Positions 8,960 through 19,160 of a stretch of DNA of 64,000 bases are shown here, one piece after another. The stretch lies in assembly GCF_040580765.1 (NCBI RefSeq), contig NZ_CP158687.1:1922001-1986000 (forward strand), read 5' to 3'. A program made the position numbers and the translations under genes. Position 1 is the first letter of the stretch, and each line of letters opens with the position of its first letter. Under the pieces are notes generated by a model. It saw only the letters and a list, made by a program, of their open reading frames with translations. It was not told the DNA's origin and ran no database searches. Source of the DNA: Lentibacter algarum. GTDB taxonomy: Bacteria > Pseudomonadota > Alphaproteobacteria > Rhodobacterales > Rhodobacteraceae.

Positions 8960-9040
8960 CCCGATCCGCCTAAATTTGGGGCCTTTTTTGGCCCTCGTTG
9001 CTGTTTATCGTCTATTTTTGGTCGTTTGGTAGTGCCTGAC

Positions 9041-9967
9041 TCACGGGGTTGGTTCGCCAACCCTCATAATTTCCCACTCTAGCGTGATCCCGCTGTTTTC
9101 GTAAACCTTTTTTCGCACTTCTTCGCCAAGGCCCTCAAGGTCTGCCGCCGTCGCACCGCCTGCATTTATCATGAAGTTAGAGTGCATCTCACTCATCTGC
9201 GCACCGCCACGCCGCGCGCCGCGCATGCCCGCGTCATCAATGACTTTCCATGCTTTCAGCTCGTGAGTGTCGTCGGCCTGCCCCGTTGAGCTATAGCCCG
9301 CAGGATTGCGAAAGGTGCTGCCAGCGCTGCGCTCTTTGGTTGGCTGGCTGGCGTCGCGTTTTTTAAGCTGCTCTTCCATCCGTGCATGGAGCGCATCGGG
9401 CTCACCACTGGGCCCCTCAAGGGTCGCTTCAACCAAGACCATTCCATCAGGCAAGGCAGTTTGCCGATACGCAAACTTAAGATCGTCAGGCCCAAGCGTG
9501 ACAATTTTCCCGTCTCGCGCCACCGCTTTGGCGCTCACAAAAACATCAGCGGTATAGTTCCCATAGCAGCCCGCATTCATCTTGACTGCGCCACCAATCG
9601 CGCCTGGAATGGTGCGTAGAAAGGTCAGATCGATCCCTGCATCCGCAGCCTTGCGCGCCACATGCGCATCCAACGCTGCAACACCCGCGCGCACGCGGTT
9701 TCCCTCGATCTCGATATGGTTAAAGCCGCGTCCCATCTTTACAACAACAGCGCGCAAGCCGCCGTCGCGCACAATAAGATTAGAGCCGACACCCATAGGG
9801 AAAACTGCAACATCGGGATCAATGGCCGCAAGAAACGCAGCCAGATCGTCCACATCGGCAGGACTGAAAAGCCAGTCCGCAGGCCCGCCCACGCGCAGCC
9901 ATGTCAGCTCGCTCAATAGCTTCCCTTGGCTCAAACTGCCGCGCACCTCTGGCAGTGTGTGGCTCAT
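9041..9967 (-). CDS. murB: MurB, UDP-N-acetylenolpyruvoylglucosamine reductase
   Basis: The 308-residue protein has the FAD-binding [20 protein letters not shown] and the AGSTFRNP motif with the catalytic Ser, as in type II MurB. It reduces the enolpyruvyl group to give UDP-MurNAc. I start it at the ATG at 9967 ([10 protein letters not shown]), which forms an ATGA overlap with the DUF2484 gene. The frame is open upstream to 10063 but that part belongs to the DUF2484 coding region. Confidence 0.95.
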   Translation of the reverse strand: MSHTLPEVRGSLSQGKLLSELTWLRVGGPADWLFSPADVDDLAAFLAAIDPDVAVFPMGVGSNLIVRDGGLRAVVVKMGRGFNHIEIEGNRVRAGVAALDAHVARKAADAGIDLTFLRTIPGAIGGAVKMNAGCYGNYTADVFVSAKAVARDGKIVTLGPDDLKFAYRQTALPDGMVLVEATLEGPSGEPDALHARMEEQLKKRDASQPTKERSAGSTFRNPAGYSSTGQADDTHELKAWKVIDDAGMRGARRGGAQMSEMHSNFMINAGGATAADLEGLGEEVRKKVYENSGITLEWEIMRVGEPTP

Positions 9968-10215
9968 TGCACCCGCCCCAAACCGCGCAGCCAGCGCATC
10001 AGATAAATCACCGGCCAGCGCAGCATGCTCATCGCCGCCACCAGCACCAATAGGCCGACCCACGGCCCGTTTTCATAGGTCACATATCCCAAGAGCGGTA
10101 TCCCGAGGCCAATAAGCCCATAGGCGCGGCCCCAGTGGTTATCTCGGCTTGGAAGCATCGCAAGCAGATTGGCCGCTGCGGCCCAAAGGCAGGCAAGTGT
10201 CAGTGAAAACGTCAT
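9964..10215 (-). CDS. DUF2484 family small membrane protein
   Basis: This 83-residue protein is mostly hydrophobic, with about three predicted membrane helices and a basic C-terminus ([12 protein letters not shown]). I recognise it as the DUF2484-type protein found between murC and murB in Rhodobacterales. It has 4-bp ATGA overlaps on both sides, so it is translated in step with MurC and MurB. No function is known. Its position suggests a role near wall synthesis, but that is inference from context only. Confidence 0.8.
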   Translation of the reverse strand: MTFSLTLACLWAAAANLLAMLPSRDNHWGRAYGLIGLGIPLLGYVTYENGPWVGLLVLVAAMSMLRWPVIYLMRWLRGLGRVQ

Positions 10216-11618
10216 GCGCCCTTCACCAACATCTTGGGCAAACCATTCGCCCAGGCGCTGATCGTGCCCGCGCCAAGACAGACAACCATATCACCCGCCT
10301 TAGCCTCGGCCTTCACAAGTGCCAGAAGGGCCGCCTCATCAGGTATCGCCTGCGCATTGCGGTGACCATGGGCAATCAGCCCAGCAATCAGATCGTCACG
10401 GCTCGCGCCTTCAATCGGAGCCTCACCAGCGGCATAGACATCAGCGATGCCAACAACATCCGCCTCATTAAAACAGGCGCAGAACTCGGCGAAATGGTGG
10501 TGCAGCCGCGTGTAGCGGTGCGGCTGATGCACCGCGATGATACGCCCGTTGCAGGCCTGCCGCGCGGCCTTGAGCACAGCGGCAATCTCGGTGGGGTGGT
10601 GGCCGTAGTCGTCAATAATCGTAACGCCATCAACGACGCCGACACGTGTAAAGCGGCGGTTTACCCCGCCAAAGGCAGCCAGAGCGGCGCGAATTTCATC
10701 AAGCTTCATACCCAAATGCCGCGCAACGGCGACAGCGCTCAAAGCATTGGAAACGTTATGATCCCCAGGCATAGGCAGCGTGCAGCCGTCAATCCGTTTG
10801 CCCTCGCCCTGCAACACAATATCAAAACATGCTGCACCGTCTTTGTAGTGAAGGTTTACCGCACGCACATCGGCCTGCGCATTGAAGCCATAGGTCACAA
10901 CGCGGCGGTCGGTAAGCTTGCCAACGAGAGTTTGCACATCACTGTCATCGGTGCAGCAAACCGCAATCCCGTAAAACGGAATACCCGAGACAAACTCATA
11001 AAACCCGCGATGTAGATTTTCTTCTGTGCCCCAGTGCTCCATGTGCTCAGGGTCAATATTGGTCACAATCGCAATCGTCGCAGGCAGGCGGTTGAACGTG
11101 CCGTCGCTCTCGTCGGCTTCAACAACCATCCACTCGCCTTCGCCCGTGCGGGCATTAGAGCCATAGGCGTGGATGATCCCGCCATTCACAACCGTGGGGT
11201 CAAATTTACCGTGGTCCAAAAGAGCAGCGACCATTGTCGTGGTCGTTGTCTTGCCATGCGTACCCGCCACCGCGATGTTGGATTTGAGCCGCATCAGCTC
11301 GGCCAGCATCTCAGCACGGCGCACAACAGGCAAGCCTTTCAGGCGCGCTTCGTCAAGCTCGGGGTTGCCCGGCTTAATCGCTGACGAGATCACAACAACT
11401 TGCGCCTCAGCGAGATTTTCAGCCTTCTGGCCTTCAAATATCTTCGCGCCCATTTCGGCCAAACGGTCAGTGATCTTACTGCGCTTGAGGTCCGAGCCTT
11501 GCACTGTATAGCCATGGGTCAAAAGAACCTCGGCAATCCCCGACATCCCGATCCCGCCAATTCCGACAAAATGGATAGGCCCTACATCGCCCGGAAGCTT
11601 CGTCGCCGCTGCACTCAT
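10212..11618 (-). CDS. murC: MurC, UDP-N-acetylmuramate-L-alanine ligase
   Basis: The 468-residue Mur ligase starts with [14 protein letters not shown] (UDP-substrate domain). It carries the ATP P-loop [10 protein letters not shown], the central motif EADESDGTF, and HHPTEI in the C-terminal domain. It adds L-Ala to UDP-MurNAc with ATP in the cytoplasm. murG ends just upstream and the DUF2484 gene overlaps its end by 4 bp, all in one operon. Confidence 0.97.
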   Translation of the reverse strand: MSAAATKLPGDVGPIHFVGIGGIGMSGIAEVLLTHGYTVQGSDLKRSKITDRLAEMGAKIFEGQKAENLAEAQVVVISSAIKPGNPELDEARLKGLPVVRRAEMLAELMRLKSNIAVAGTHGKTTTTTMVAALLDHGKFDPTVVNGGIIHAYGSNARTGEGEWMVVEADESDGTFNRLPATIAIVTNIDPEHMEHWGTEENLHRGFYEFVSGIPFYGIAVCCTDDSDVQTLVGKLTDRRVVTYGFNAQADVRAVNLHYKDGAACFDIVLQGEGKRIDGCTLPMPGDHNVSNALSAVAVARHLGMKLDEIRAALAAFGGVNRRFTRVGVVDGVTIIDDYGHHPTEIAAVLKAARQACNGRIIAVHQPHRYTRLHHHFAEFCACFNEADVVGIADVYAAGEAPIEGASRDDLIAGLIAHGHRNAQAIPDEAALLALVKAEAKAGDMVVCLGAGTISAWANGLPKMLVKGA

Positions 11619-11619
11619 A

Positions 11620-12720
11620 TTACTTACCTTTCTGCGCCAGTTCTTCGACCAGCTTTTGCAATTCTTCTGCCGCCTCGGGTTTTGAAACAGAGAGCGCCGC
11701 CTCTGCCATCATCCGCGCGCCTTCTTCTGTGTCCATGACACTCAAGATCTGTTCACTCAGGGCCTCTGCCGTCAGCTTGCTTTCGGGAATAACGATCGCG
11801 CCACCCGCCTCTGCCAAGCCTCGCGCATTTGCGCTCTGATGATCACCCGCTGCCACAGCATAGGGGATCAGGATCGAGGGCCGCCCGATCACTGAAATAT
11901 CAGCCACCGATGAGGCCCCCGAGCGGGAAATAATCAACTGCGCTTCGCTCATCCGCGCAGGCACATCGTGAAAAAAGGGTTCAACCTCAGCGGGAATGCC
12001 GTGATCAGCATAAAATGCAGCAACGCGCTCGCCATCTTCATCGCGCGCCTGATGCGCCACACGCAAATGCATCAAAAGCGCCTCTGGCAACATAGCGATT
12101 GCGGCAGGAACAACGTCGCTCAAAATCCGCGCGCCCTGCGAGCCACCAATCACCAACAAGGACATCGGGTATGGCCCAGGGGTGATATATCCAGCCCCCG
12201 CGCGCTCAAGCACAGTGCCACGTACGGGATTACCTGTGTGGATACCCTCAACGCCTTCAGGCAATGTGGTCGGCCAAGTGCCGCACGCCACAACATCAAC
12301 CCGCTTGGCAAAAATCTTATTCACACGGCCCAAAACACCGTTCTGTTCATGAATCATACAAGGCTTGCGCAAAAGCCATGCCGCCGCCATCGCAGGGATA
12401 CTCGGATAGCCGCCAAAGCCGACCACAACAGCAGGCTTGTCACGCAGCATCTTGAAGCTCGCGGCCAAAACACCGCCCAAAACCCGAAACGGAACCAAAA
12501 GCTTGGCCAACGCCCCGCCGCGCGCAAAAGTCGAGGAGGCCACCTCTTCAATCTCAACCGAGTGAGGAAAACCGCCCGTGTAGCGCGCACCACGCGCATC
12601 GGTGCTCAGCTTAACACGCCAGCCCGCACGCAACATCCGCTCCGCAAGAGCCTGCGCAGGAAACATGTGTCCACCTGTTCCGCCCGCAGCGATAATCAGC
12701 AGCGGTTTTTGCTCACTCAT
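11620..12720 (-). CDS. murG: MurG, lipid II-forming GlcNAc transferase
   Basis: This 366-residue GT-B glycosyltransferase has the N-terminal glycine-rich loop [10 protein letters not shown], the second loop GGSQGARIL and the UDP-GlcNAc pocket [11 protein letters not shown]. It transfers GlcNAc to lipid I on the inner face of the inner membrane. The start ATG overlaps the ftsW stop by 4 bp, and murC begins one base after its stop. Confidence 0.97.
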   Translation of the reverse strand: MSEQKPLLIIAAGGTGGHMFPAQALAERMLRAGWRVKLSTDARGARYTGGFPHSVEIEEVASSTFARGGALAKLLVPFRVLGGVLAASFKMLRDKPAVVVGFGGYPSIPAMAAAWLLRKPCMIHEQNGVLGRVNKIFAKRVDVVACGTWPTTLPEGVEGIHTGNPVRGTVLERAGAGYITPGPYPMSLLVIGGSQGARILSDVVPAAIAMLPEALLMHLRVAHQARDEDGERVAAFYADHGIPAEVEPFFHDVPARMSEAQLIISRSGASSVADISVIGRPSILIPYAVAAGDHQSANARGLAEAGGAIVIPESKLTAEALSEQILSVMDTEEGARMMAEAALSVSKPEAAEELQKLVEELAQKGK

Positions 12721-13883
12721 CTCTTCTGACCCCTGAAGATATCATCGATCTCCCCTTGGGGCCTTGTGCGTGTAAATGCAAGTAACATGCCCACGGCGAT
12801 CCCCCCCGCAATCAGCGAAGACCCGCCGTAGCTCACAAAAGGCAAGGTCATACCTTTGGCTGGCAAAAGCCGCACCGCAACACCAAGATTGATCATCGCC
12901 TGAACACCAAAAATCGCGGCCAGTCCAGTACCGGCAAGACGCACAAACGGGTCGCGCTCACGAATGAGGCGCAGCATAGAGCGCACAACAATACCGGCAT
13001 AAAGCGCAATAATGCAGATCACGAGAATGAGCCCGTATTCCTCCGCAGCCACCGCAATGATGAAATCTGTATGCGCATCAGGCAAGCTCCACTTCACCTG
13101 CCCCTCACCCACACCCACGCCAAAAAAACCACCTTCACGGATCGCGTTGGTTGCATAGCCAAGCTGTGTGCGCGGGTCGATGTCTGGGTTCAAAAAGCCG
13201 TCAATCCGCCGCGCAAAGTGCTCAGACGAATTGTAAGCAAAACTTCCCGCCGCCACGACCGCCCCCGCAAGACTGATCAGCAAGATCATAGGCGCACCTG
13301 CGATAAAATACATGACACCCCAGCCAAACAGCAGCAAAGCCGCTTGGCCAAAGTCAGGCTGCATCGCCAAAATAAACACAATGATGAGAAGCAGCCCAAA
13401 CGATAGCGCTTTGCCGGGAGGTCCATTTATCTGAAAACTCGCAGCCATCAACCAAGCCGTGACCACAATAAATCCAGGCTTCAAAAACTCACTCGGCTGC
13501 ACCGAAGCAAAGCCCAGACTATACCAGCGCACAGCGCCCTTGCCAAAATCTGTTCCAAAGACAGGCAGTCCCAAGAGCGCCACAAACGAAACGAGAAAGC
13601 CGATCACAGCCAAACGCCGCACAAGCTGCGGCGGCATCATCGAAGTGATCAACATCGCAATGAGCGCAAGCCCACCAAAGAACGCCTGCCGCTGCACATA
13701 ATGAAATGCGCCAAAGCCGTTGCGTTCCGCCAAAGGCGGACTGGCCGCCAGACCCAACAAAAGCCCGATACCGAAGAGAAGCAAAATGCATGAGAGCGTC
13801 CACTTATCAATCGTGCGCCACCACTTTGGAAGCACAGGTTCGCCAGACTGCACGGGAACCGTGCCATACACCATCTCTGTCAT
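12717..13883 (-). CDS. ftsW: FtsW, SEDS-family septal peptidoglycan glycosyltransferase
   Basis: The 388-residue polytopic protein shows the SEDS motifs [23 protein letters not shown] and the C-terminal [15 protein letters not shown]. FtsW polymerises lipid II at the septum together with PBP3/FtsI. It is the first gene of this dcw transcript in the window. The mraY-murD block that usually precedes it is absent. The region 13884-14059 upstream must hold the promoter. Confidence 0.96.
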   Translation of the reverse strand: MTEMVYGTVPVQSGEPVLPKWWRTIDKWTLSCILLLFGIGLLLGLAASPPLAERNGFGAFHYVQRQAFFGGLALIAMLITSMMPPQLVRRLAVIGFLVSFVALLGLPVFGTDFGKGAVRWYSLGFASVQPSEFLKPGFIVVTAWLMAASFQINGPPGKALSFGLLLIIVFILAMQPDFGQAALLLFGWGVMYFIAGAPMILLISLAGAVVAAGSFAYNSSEHFARRIDGFLNPDIDPRTQLGYATNAIREGGFFGVGVGEGQVKWSLPDAHTDFIIAVAAEEYGLILVICIIALYAGIVVRSMLRLIRERDPFVRLAGTGLAAIFGVQAMINLGVAVRLLPAKGMTLPFVSYGGSSLIAGGIAVGMLLAFTRTRPQGEIDDIFRGQKR

Positions 13884-14059
13884 TTCAACTTCACCGCTAG
13901 CTGCCTCAACCGCCCCTTTTCGGGGTCTGTTCCTGTTAGTTTAGCATGGTGATTCGCCTTTGGGAAGTAGGCGATTCGCGTCAAACTGCTGAAAAAGCAG
14001 CCCAATCGCGCAAGCGGCAAGAGCTTGCCAAAGCCCCCACTTGAGATTAGCTCCGCCCC

Positions 14060-15253
14060 ATGCAAGTCAACACGCTCATCCTAGGCGCAGGCGCCGCTGG
14101 CCTCATGTGCGCCGCCCACGCTGGGCCAAACACGCTCGTCATAGATCATGCCAAGAAACCGGGCGAAAAAATCCGTATTTCCGGCGGCGGGCGCTGCAAC
14201 TTCACCAATATGTATTGCACGCCCCAGAACTTCCTCTGCGAAAACCCGCATTTCGCCAAATCCGCGCTGGCCCGCTACACCCAATGGGACTTTATCGAGC
14301 TGGTCGCAAAACACGGCATCGCCTATCATGAAAAAACGCTCGGCCAGCTCTTCTGCGATGGCAAGTCCACGCAAATCATAGATATGCTTCTTGCTGAAAT
14401 GGCCCAAGCTGAGGCCGCGCTCTGGCTGCAAACGAATATCATCAGCGTCGCCCATGACGGCACTGATTTCGTGGTCGTTCTGGAGCACAAATCAAAGCGT
14501 AAAACGGTCCTCGCGCGCAATCTCGTGCTCGCAACAGGCGGCAAATCCATTCCCAAAATGGGCGCGACAGGACTGGCTTACGATATCGCCGCTCAATTCG
14601 GACATAGCCTCACCGAGACGCGCCCCGCCCTTGTTCCCTTTACCTTCTCAGACAATCCCTTCACGCCGATGTCAGGCACAGCCGCCGACACACGCGCAAC
14701 AGCGGGACAAACAAGTTTTGATGAGGCCACGCTCTTTACCCACCGTGGTCTTTCTGGTCCCGCTATGCTTCAAATTTCGTCCTATTGGCGCGAAGGTGAG
14801 GCGATCTCCCTCAATCTTGATCCGCAAAATACGCTCTATGAGGCCCTACGCACTCAGCGCCAGACGCAAGGCCGCAAGCAGCTCACCACAGAGCTCGCCC
14901 GCCACCTGCCGACCAAGCTCATAGAGCATCTCACAATCCCCCTCGCTCTGTCAGGCAATCTTGCGGATCAGTCCGACACCCGTCTCTCCGAAATTGTCAG
15001 CGCCCTACAAAACTGGCATCTTAAGCCCACCGCCACCGAAGGCTACCGCACTGCCGAAGTGACACTCGGAGGCATCTCTACAGCAGAGATCAGCTCAAAA
15101 TCGATGGAAAGCAGCCTACAAAAAGGCCTCTACATGATCGGCGAATGCGTCGATGTCACAGGCTGGCTGGGCGGCTTCAACTTTCAGTGGGCATGGTCGT
15201 CTGGCGTTGCTGCTGCGCGTGATATTGCCAGCCGCGCCCAAACCTCCCTATAA
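14060..15253 (+). CDS. BaiN/HI0933-type FAD-dependent oxidoreductase
   Basis: The 397-residue flavoprotein begins with a Rossmann FAD motif (LILGAGAAGLMCA), followed by the family signature GGGRCNFTN. It ends with the C-terminal FAD contact WLGGFNFQWAWSSG, as in the HI0933/BaiN family. The true substrate of most members is unknown; BaiN of gut clostridia acts on bile-acid intermediates, which is unlikely to apply here. The next gene begins 6 bp later on the same strand, so the two may be cotranscribed. Confidence 0.88.
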   Translation: MQVNTLILGAGAAGLMCAAHAGPNTLVIDHAKKPGEKIRISGGGRCNFTNMYCTPQNFLCENPHFAKSALARYTQWDFIELVAKHGIAYHEKTLGQLFCDGKSTQIIDMLLAEMAQAEAALWLQTNIISVAHDGTDFVVVLEHKSKRKTVLARNLVLATGGKSIPKMGATGLAYDIAAQFGHSLTETRPALVPFTFSDNPFTPMSGTAADTRATAGQTSFDEATLFTHRGLSGPAMLQISSYWREGEAISLNLDPQNTLYEALRTQRQTQGRKQLTTELARHLPTKLIEHLTIPLALSGNLADQSDTRLSEIVSALQNWHLKPTATEGYRTAEVTLGGISTAEISSKSMESSLQKGLYMIGECVDVTGWLGGFNFQWAWSSGVAAARDIASRAQTSL

Positions 15254-15259
15254 CACCCC

Positions 15260-15844
15260 ATGGCCATTGATCACGACATCACATCCCACCTTGCCGCGCG
15301 GCTAAAAGAGGCCCGCGCCGAGCGTGGCCTCTCACTTGAGGCACTCTCGCAGCTTTCGGGTGTGTCCCGCTCGATGCTCAGCCAAATCGAGCGTGGAGCC
15401 TCCTCACCAACGGTTGCCAGCCTCTGGAACCTCACCCGCGCACTCAACGTCGACTTTGCTGGCCTGCTCGATAGTTCAGCCGCCCCCGCGTCTCCGATCC
15501 TGGAGCATATTCGCGCCGCTGATACGCCTTCCTTCAGCGAAGCGGGCCGCGGCTGCACCATCCGCATCCTCTCTGCTCCTGCCGATGCAGGCAAAACCGA
15601 GCTTTACGAACTTGTCTTTGAGGCGGGCGGCAGCCTTGTCTCCGAGCCGCATGACACCGGGGCCGTGGAACATCTCACTGCCCTCACAGGCGCGCTGAAC
15701 GTCGCCAGCGGCGAAGAGACAGCCGCTATTTCTCAGGGCGACACTCTACGCTACCGCGCCGATCTGCCCCACGCCATTCGCGCCAGCGTCCCCGCTCGCG
15801 CCCTCCTTGTCGTCAAGCATGTCAGTGGTGAGAATCCGCTATAA
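15260..15844 (+). CDS. XRE-family regulator with C-terminal cupin domain
   Basis: The 194-residue protein has an N-terminal helix-turn-helix of the HTH_3 type (about residues 14-67, LSGVSRSMLSQIERGASSP). A cupin domain follows at about 110-190 (LVSEPHDTGAVEHLTALTGAL). XRE-cupin proteins are cytoplasmic repressors or activators that sense small metabolites, often amino acids. It lies 74 bp upstream of kbl on the same strand, so the simplest idea is that it controls the threonine operon. No obvious dyad is visible in the short gap, which contains TTGACA at 15864-15869 as a possible -35. Confidence 0.87.
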   Translation: MAIDHDITSHLAARLKEARAERGLSLEALSQLSGVSRSMLSQIERGASSPTVASLWNLTRALNVDFAGLLDSSAAPASPILEHIRAADTPSFSEAGRGCTIRILSAPADAGKTELYELVFEAGGSLVSEPHDTGAVEHLTALTGALNVASGEETAAISQGDTLRYRADLPHAIRASVPARALLVVKHVSGENPL

Positions 15845-15918
15845 CGGATACAATTCTTTTATATTGACATTTTCAGGCCACCCGATACCCTTGAACAAAC
15901 CTTCAAGGGAGTGCCCCC

Positions 15919-17100
15919 ATGTCCGCCTTTCTCACCGATATCAAAGCCACTCTCGCAGAGATCGAGGCAGACGGTCTCTTTAAGCGAGAGCGTGCCATCA
16001 GCACGCCCCAATCGGCCCATATCACCGCCGAGGGTCGGCCAATGCTCAACCTCTGCGCCAACAACTACCTCGGCCTTGCCGATCACCCCGCACTTATTGC
16101 CGCTGCCCACCAAGCCATGCAGGAGCACGGCTACGGCATGGCCTCAGTGCGTTTCATCTGCGGCACAGCCGATCTGCACCGCGAGCTTGAAAGCGCCCTT
16201 GCACGGTTCCTCGGTATGGACGATGCCATCCTCTTCGCCGCATGCTTTGATGCCAACGGCGGCCTGTTCGAGCCGCTCCTTGGCCCTGATGACGCTATCA
16301 TCTCCGATGCGCTCAACCACGCCTCAATCATTGACGGCATCCGCCTCTGCAAAGCCAAACGCTACCGCTATGCCACTTCCGATATGGACGATCTGGAAAC
16401 TCAGCTCAAAGCCGCGAGAGCCGACGGCGCGCGCCATATCATGATCGCGACAGACGGCGTCTTTTCCATGGACGGCACGCTCGCCAAGCTCCCCGAAATC
16501 AAGGCGCTGGCCGATCAATACGGCGCACTCACCATGGTCGATGACTGCCACGCCACAGGCTTCATGGGCCCCAAGGGCCAAGGCACGCCTGCGCATTTCA
16601 ACACATCGGTCGATATCCTCACAGGCACGCTCGGCAAGGCCCTCGGCGGAGCGCTTGGCGGCTACATTGCTGGCCCCCAGCCCGTGATCGACCTTTTGCG
16701 CCAGCGCGCGCGGCCCTATCTGTTTTCAAACGCCTTACCGCCCATGATCACAGCCGCAGGCATCGCCGCGCTCAAACTTGTTGAGGAGGGCGACACCCTG
16801 CGCGCCCAGCTCTTTGAAAACGCCACCCACTGGCGCAAAGGCCTCACTGACCAAGGCTTCACCCTCCTAGACGGCGAACATCCAATCATCCCCGTGATGC
16901 TGGGCGAGGCCCAACTCGCGCAGGATATGGCGCGCGCGCTCGACAAACGCGGTGTCTATGTCTCGGGCTTTTTCTTCCCCGTCGTGCCAAAGGGAAAAGC
17001 CCGCATCCGCACCCAAATGAACGCCGCCCTCACCCGCAGGGATCTGGACACCGCTTTGCAGGCCTTCGCCGAAGCAGGCCACGAAGCGGGTGCCCTATGA
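15919..17100 (+). CDS. kbl: Kbl, glycine C-acetyltransferase (2-amino-3-ketobutyrate CoA ligase)
   Basis: The 393-residue PLP fold-type I enzyme has the PLP lysine at 240 in [15 protein letters not shown]. His211 lies in DDCHATGF and the N-terminal substrate segment is [10 protein letters not shown]. It splits 2-amino-3-ketobutyrate with CoA into glycine and acetyl-CoA, the second step of threonine breakdown. It has an AAGGGAG ribosome-binding site. The next gene overlaps its stop by 4 bp, and tdh lies one gene further on. Confidence 0.95.
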   Translation: MSAFLTDIKATLAEIEADGLFKRERAISTPQSAHITAEGRPMLNLCANNYLGLADHPALIAAAHQAMQEHGYGMASVRFICGTADLHRELESALARFLGMDDAILFAACFDANGGLFEPLLGPDDAIISDALNHASIIDGIRLCKAKRYRYATSDMDDLETQLKAARADGARHIMIATDGVFSMDGTLAKLPEIKALADQYGALTMVDDCHATGFMGPKGQGTPAHFNTSVDILTGTLGKALGGALGGYIAGPQPVIDLLRQRARPYLFSNALPPMITAAGIAALKLVEEGDTLRAQLFENATHWRKGLTDQGFTLLDGEHPIIPVMLGEAQLAQDMARALDKRGVYVSGFFFPVVPKGKARIRTQMNAALTRRDLDTALQAFAEAGHEAGAL

Positions 17101-18035
17101 TCCAGCCTGAGCTCCTCCCCGACATCACCCACGCGATCGGCAACTCGCCCCTCGTCGCGCTCGACCGCCTCACAGACCACCTCGGCCTTTCGGGTCGCAT
17201 CCTCGCCAAATGCGACTACCTAAGCCCCGGTTTTTCCAAGAAAGACCGTGCCGCTCTGGCAGTCATCCAGTCTGCCCGCGCCTCAGGCGAGCTTGCCGAG
17301 GCCCAGACTGTCGTCGAACTCACCTCTGGCAACATGGGCACAGGCCTCGCCATCGTCTGTGGCGTCTTTGGCCACCCCTTCATCGCCGTCATGAGCGAAG
17401 GCAATTCCCCCGAACGTGCGCAAATGATGCGCGCCCTCGGAGCCGAAGTCCTCCTCGTTCCCCAAGCCACAGGGGGGCGCAAAGGCGAAGTCTCGGGTGA
17501 AGACCTCGCCCTCGTCGAAGCCGCAGCGCAACAGCTCACCCGCGAGCGCGCCGCCTTCCGCGCCGACCAGTTCGCCCACCCCAGCAACCCCGCCGCGCAT
17601 AAGCAAGGGACAGCCCCCGAAATCTGGGCACAGTCGAAAGGCTCCGTCACAGCCTTCTGCGACTTTATCGGCTCTGGCGGAACCCTCGGCGGAGCAGCCC
17701 GCTTCTTTGCGCGCCACGGCGTCAAAAGCTACGCGCTCCACCCCGACACGCCCGCCCATCCCATTCAGGGTGGCGGCTACTCCATGCCCGACCTCGCGCA
17801 CCTCAAAGGCGCACCTCTTGCAGGTCATCTCACCATCACAGGCCCAGACGCCCAGCGCTATGCCCGCCTCCTCGCCCGCCATGAAGGTATATTTGGCGGC
17901 TACTCCGCAGGCGCAAACCTCGCAGGCGCAGTCGAGCTTCTGCAAGGCCACGAAAAAGGCGGCACAGTTGTCATCGTCATCTGTGACTCTGGCCTCAAAT
18001 ACCTCTCAACCGATCTCTGGAATGCCCAGCCATGA
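17097..18035 (+). CDS. Cysteine-synthase-family PLP enzyme inserted between kbl and tdh
   Basis: The 312-residue protein is a fold-type II PLP enzyme. Lys49 sits in [10 protein letters not shown] (canonical SVKDR). The substrate loop is TSGNMGTG where CysK has TSGNTG, the phosphate loop is GSGGTLGG, and the C-terminal GGYSAGAN and [13 protein letters not shown] follow the CysK pattern. Its reaction is not known. Overlaps of 4 bp with both kbl and tdh show it is translated with the threonine dehydrogenase pathway, so a role in threonine, serine or glycine handling is more likely than cysteine synthesis. It could also be a beta-elimination or dehydratase activity. No serine acetyltransferase gene is near. 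Confidence 0.85.
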   Translation: MIQPELLPDITHAIGNSPLVALDRLTDHLGLSGRILAKCDYLSPGFSKKDRAALAVIQSARASGELAEAQTVVELTSGNMGTGLAIVCGVFGHPFIAVMSEGNSPERAQMMRALGAEVLLVPQATGGRKGEVSGEDLALVEAAAQQLTRERAAFRADQFAHPSNPAAHKQGTAPEIWAQSKGSVTAFCDFIGSGGTLGGAARFFARHGVKSYALHPDTPAHPIQGGGYSMPDLAHLKGAPLAGHLTITGPDAQRYARLLARHEGIFGGYSAGANLAGAVELLQGHEKGGTVVIVICDSGLKYLSTDLWNAQP

Positions 18036-19066
18036 AAAACACCATGCAAGCCCTCGTCAAAACAACGCCAGCACCCGGCCTCACGCTTCAACAAGAACCC
18101 ATCCCCGAGATCGGCCCCGAAGACGTGCTGATAAAAATCAACAAGACAGGCATCTGCGGAACCGATCTACACATCTGGAATTGGGATGACTGGGCACAAC
18201 GCACTGTGCCAACACCCCTTATAACAGGCCATGAATTCGCAGGGGAAGTCGTCGCCATAGGCCGCGATGTGCATGACATCTCGATTGGCCAACGCTGTTC
18301 AGGCGAAGGCCACCTCATCGGCAAAAAGTCCCGTCAAAGCCGCGCAGGAAAGTTCCACCTTGATCCAGAAACCCGAGGCATCGGTGTGAATGAACAAGGC
18401 GCATTCGCGCAATATCTGCGCCTGCCCGCATTTAATGTCGTGCCACTGCCTGATGCAATTGACGACGAAATCGGTGCAATCCTCGATCCCTTGGGCAACG
18501 CGGTCCACACCGCTCTCAGCTATGATCTCGTGGGCGAAGACGTGCTCATTACGGGCGCTGGACCCATCGGCATTATGGCCGCCTGCGTCGCAAGGCATGT
18601 GGGCGCGCGCCATGTGGTGATCACGGACATAGACCAGCGCCGACTTGATCTCGCCAGCACAGTGGCCGACGTGGTTCCCGTCAATGTCGCCAAAGAAGAT
18701 CTCAAAGATATCGAAGGCGCGCTCAAAATGCGCGAAGGCTTTGACGTTGGCCTTGAGATGTCCGGCAGCCAGCAAGCCCTCGATCAAATGGTCGAAAATC
18801 TCGTCATGGGCGGTCGCATTGCCCTCCTCGGGATTCCACCGGGCAAGAGCCCCGTCGACTGGTCTCGCATCGTCTTCAAAGCCATCACGATCAAGGGCGT
18901 CTACGGCCGTGAAATCTTTGAAACATGGTATAAAATGATCGCCATGTTAGAAAACGGCCTCAACGTGCGCGGCGTCATCACACACCGCCTTAAAGCCAGC
19001 GATTACGCCCAAGGCTTTGACGCCATGGCCCACGGTTCTGGCAAAGTCGTCCTCGACTGGACATAA
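18032..19066 (+). CDS. tdh: Tdh, L-threonine 3-dehydrogenase lacking the structural-zinc cysteines
   Basis: The 344-residue medium-chain dehydrogenase oxidises threonine to 2-amino-3-ketobutyrate with NAD. The catalytic zinc site looks intact: Cys42 in GICGTDLHIW and His67-Glu68 in GHEFAGEV. The Rossmann loop GAGPIGIMAA is present and the sequence follows E. coli Tdh closely. The lobe that normally holds a second, structural zinc has lost all four cysteines. At the aligned positions are Gly97, Ser100, Ser103 and Asp111 (segment GEGHLIGKKSRQSRAGKFHL). The lobe itself keeps its length. The start overlaps the previous stop by 4 bp; a second in-frame ATG at residue 5 is possible. Confidence 0.93.
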   Translation: MKNTMQALVKTTPAPGLTLQQEPIPEIGPEDVLIKINKTGICGTDLHIWNWDDWAQRTVPTPLITGHEFAGEVVAIGRDVHDISIGQRCSGEGHLIGKKSRQSRAGKFHLDPETRGIGVNEQGAFAQYLRLPAFNVVPLPDAIDDEIGAILDPLGNAVHTALSYDLVGEDVLITGAGPIGIMAACVARHVGARHVVITDIDQRRLDLASTVADVVPVNVAKEDLKDIEGALKMREGFDVGLEMSGSQQALDQMVENLVMGGRIALLGIPPGKSPVDWSRIVFKAITIKGVYGREIFETWYKMIAMLENGLNVRGVITHRLKASDYAQGFDAMAHGSGKVVLDWT

Positions 19067-19132
19067 CCCTGCCGGTGGCTTCCTCTTTCTGAAAATACCC
19101 CAGGGGTGCGTGGGACTGGTCCCCCGCCTCGG

Positions 19133-19155
19133 TCGGATTTGCGCAGCAAATTCGA
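19133..19155. repeat. Intergenic hairpin TCGGATTTGC-GCA-GCAAATTCGA between convergent genes
   Basis: A 10-bp stem with one G-U pair and a GCA loop lies between the tdh stop and the cytochrome gene stop. No long T tract follows. A related hairpin with the same CGAACG/TTCGAA flank lies at 62834-62864, also between two convergent genes, so this may be a dispersed 3'-end element of the genome. Confidence 0.5.
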
Positions 19156-19160
19156 AACGA

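Noticed and set aside
15845..15918. Glycine or other riboswitch before kbl
   Set aside because: The gap is only 74 bp and lacks the conserved riboswitch cores.
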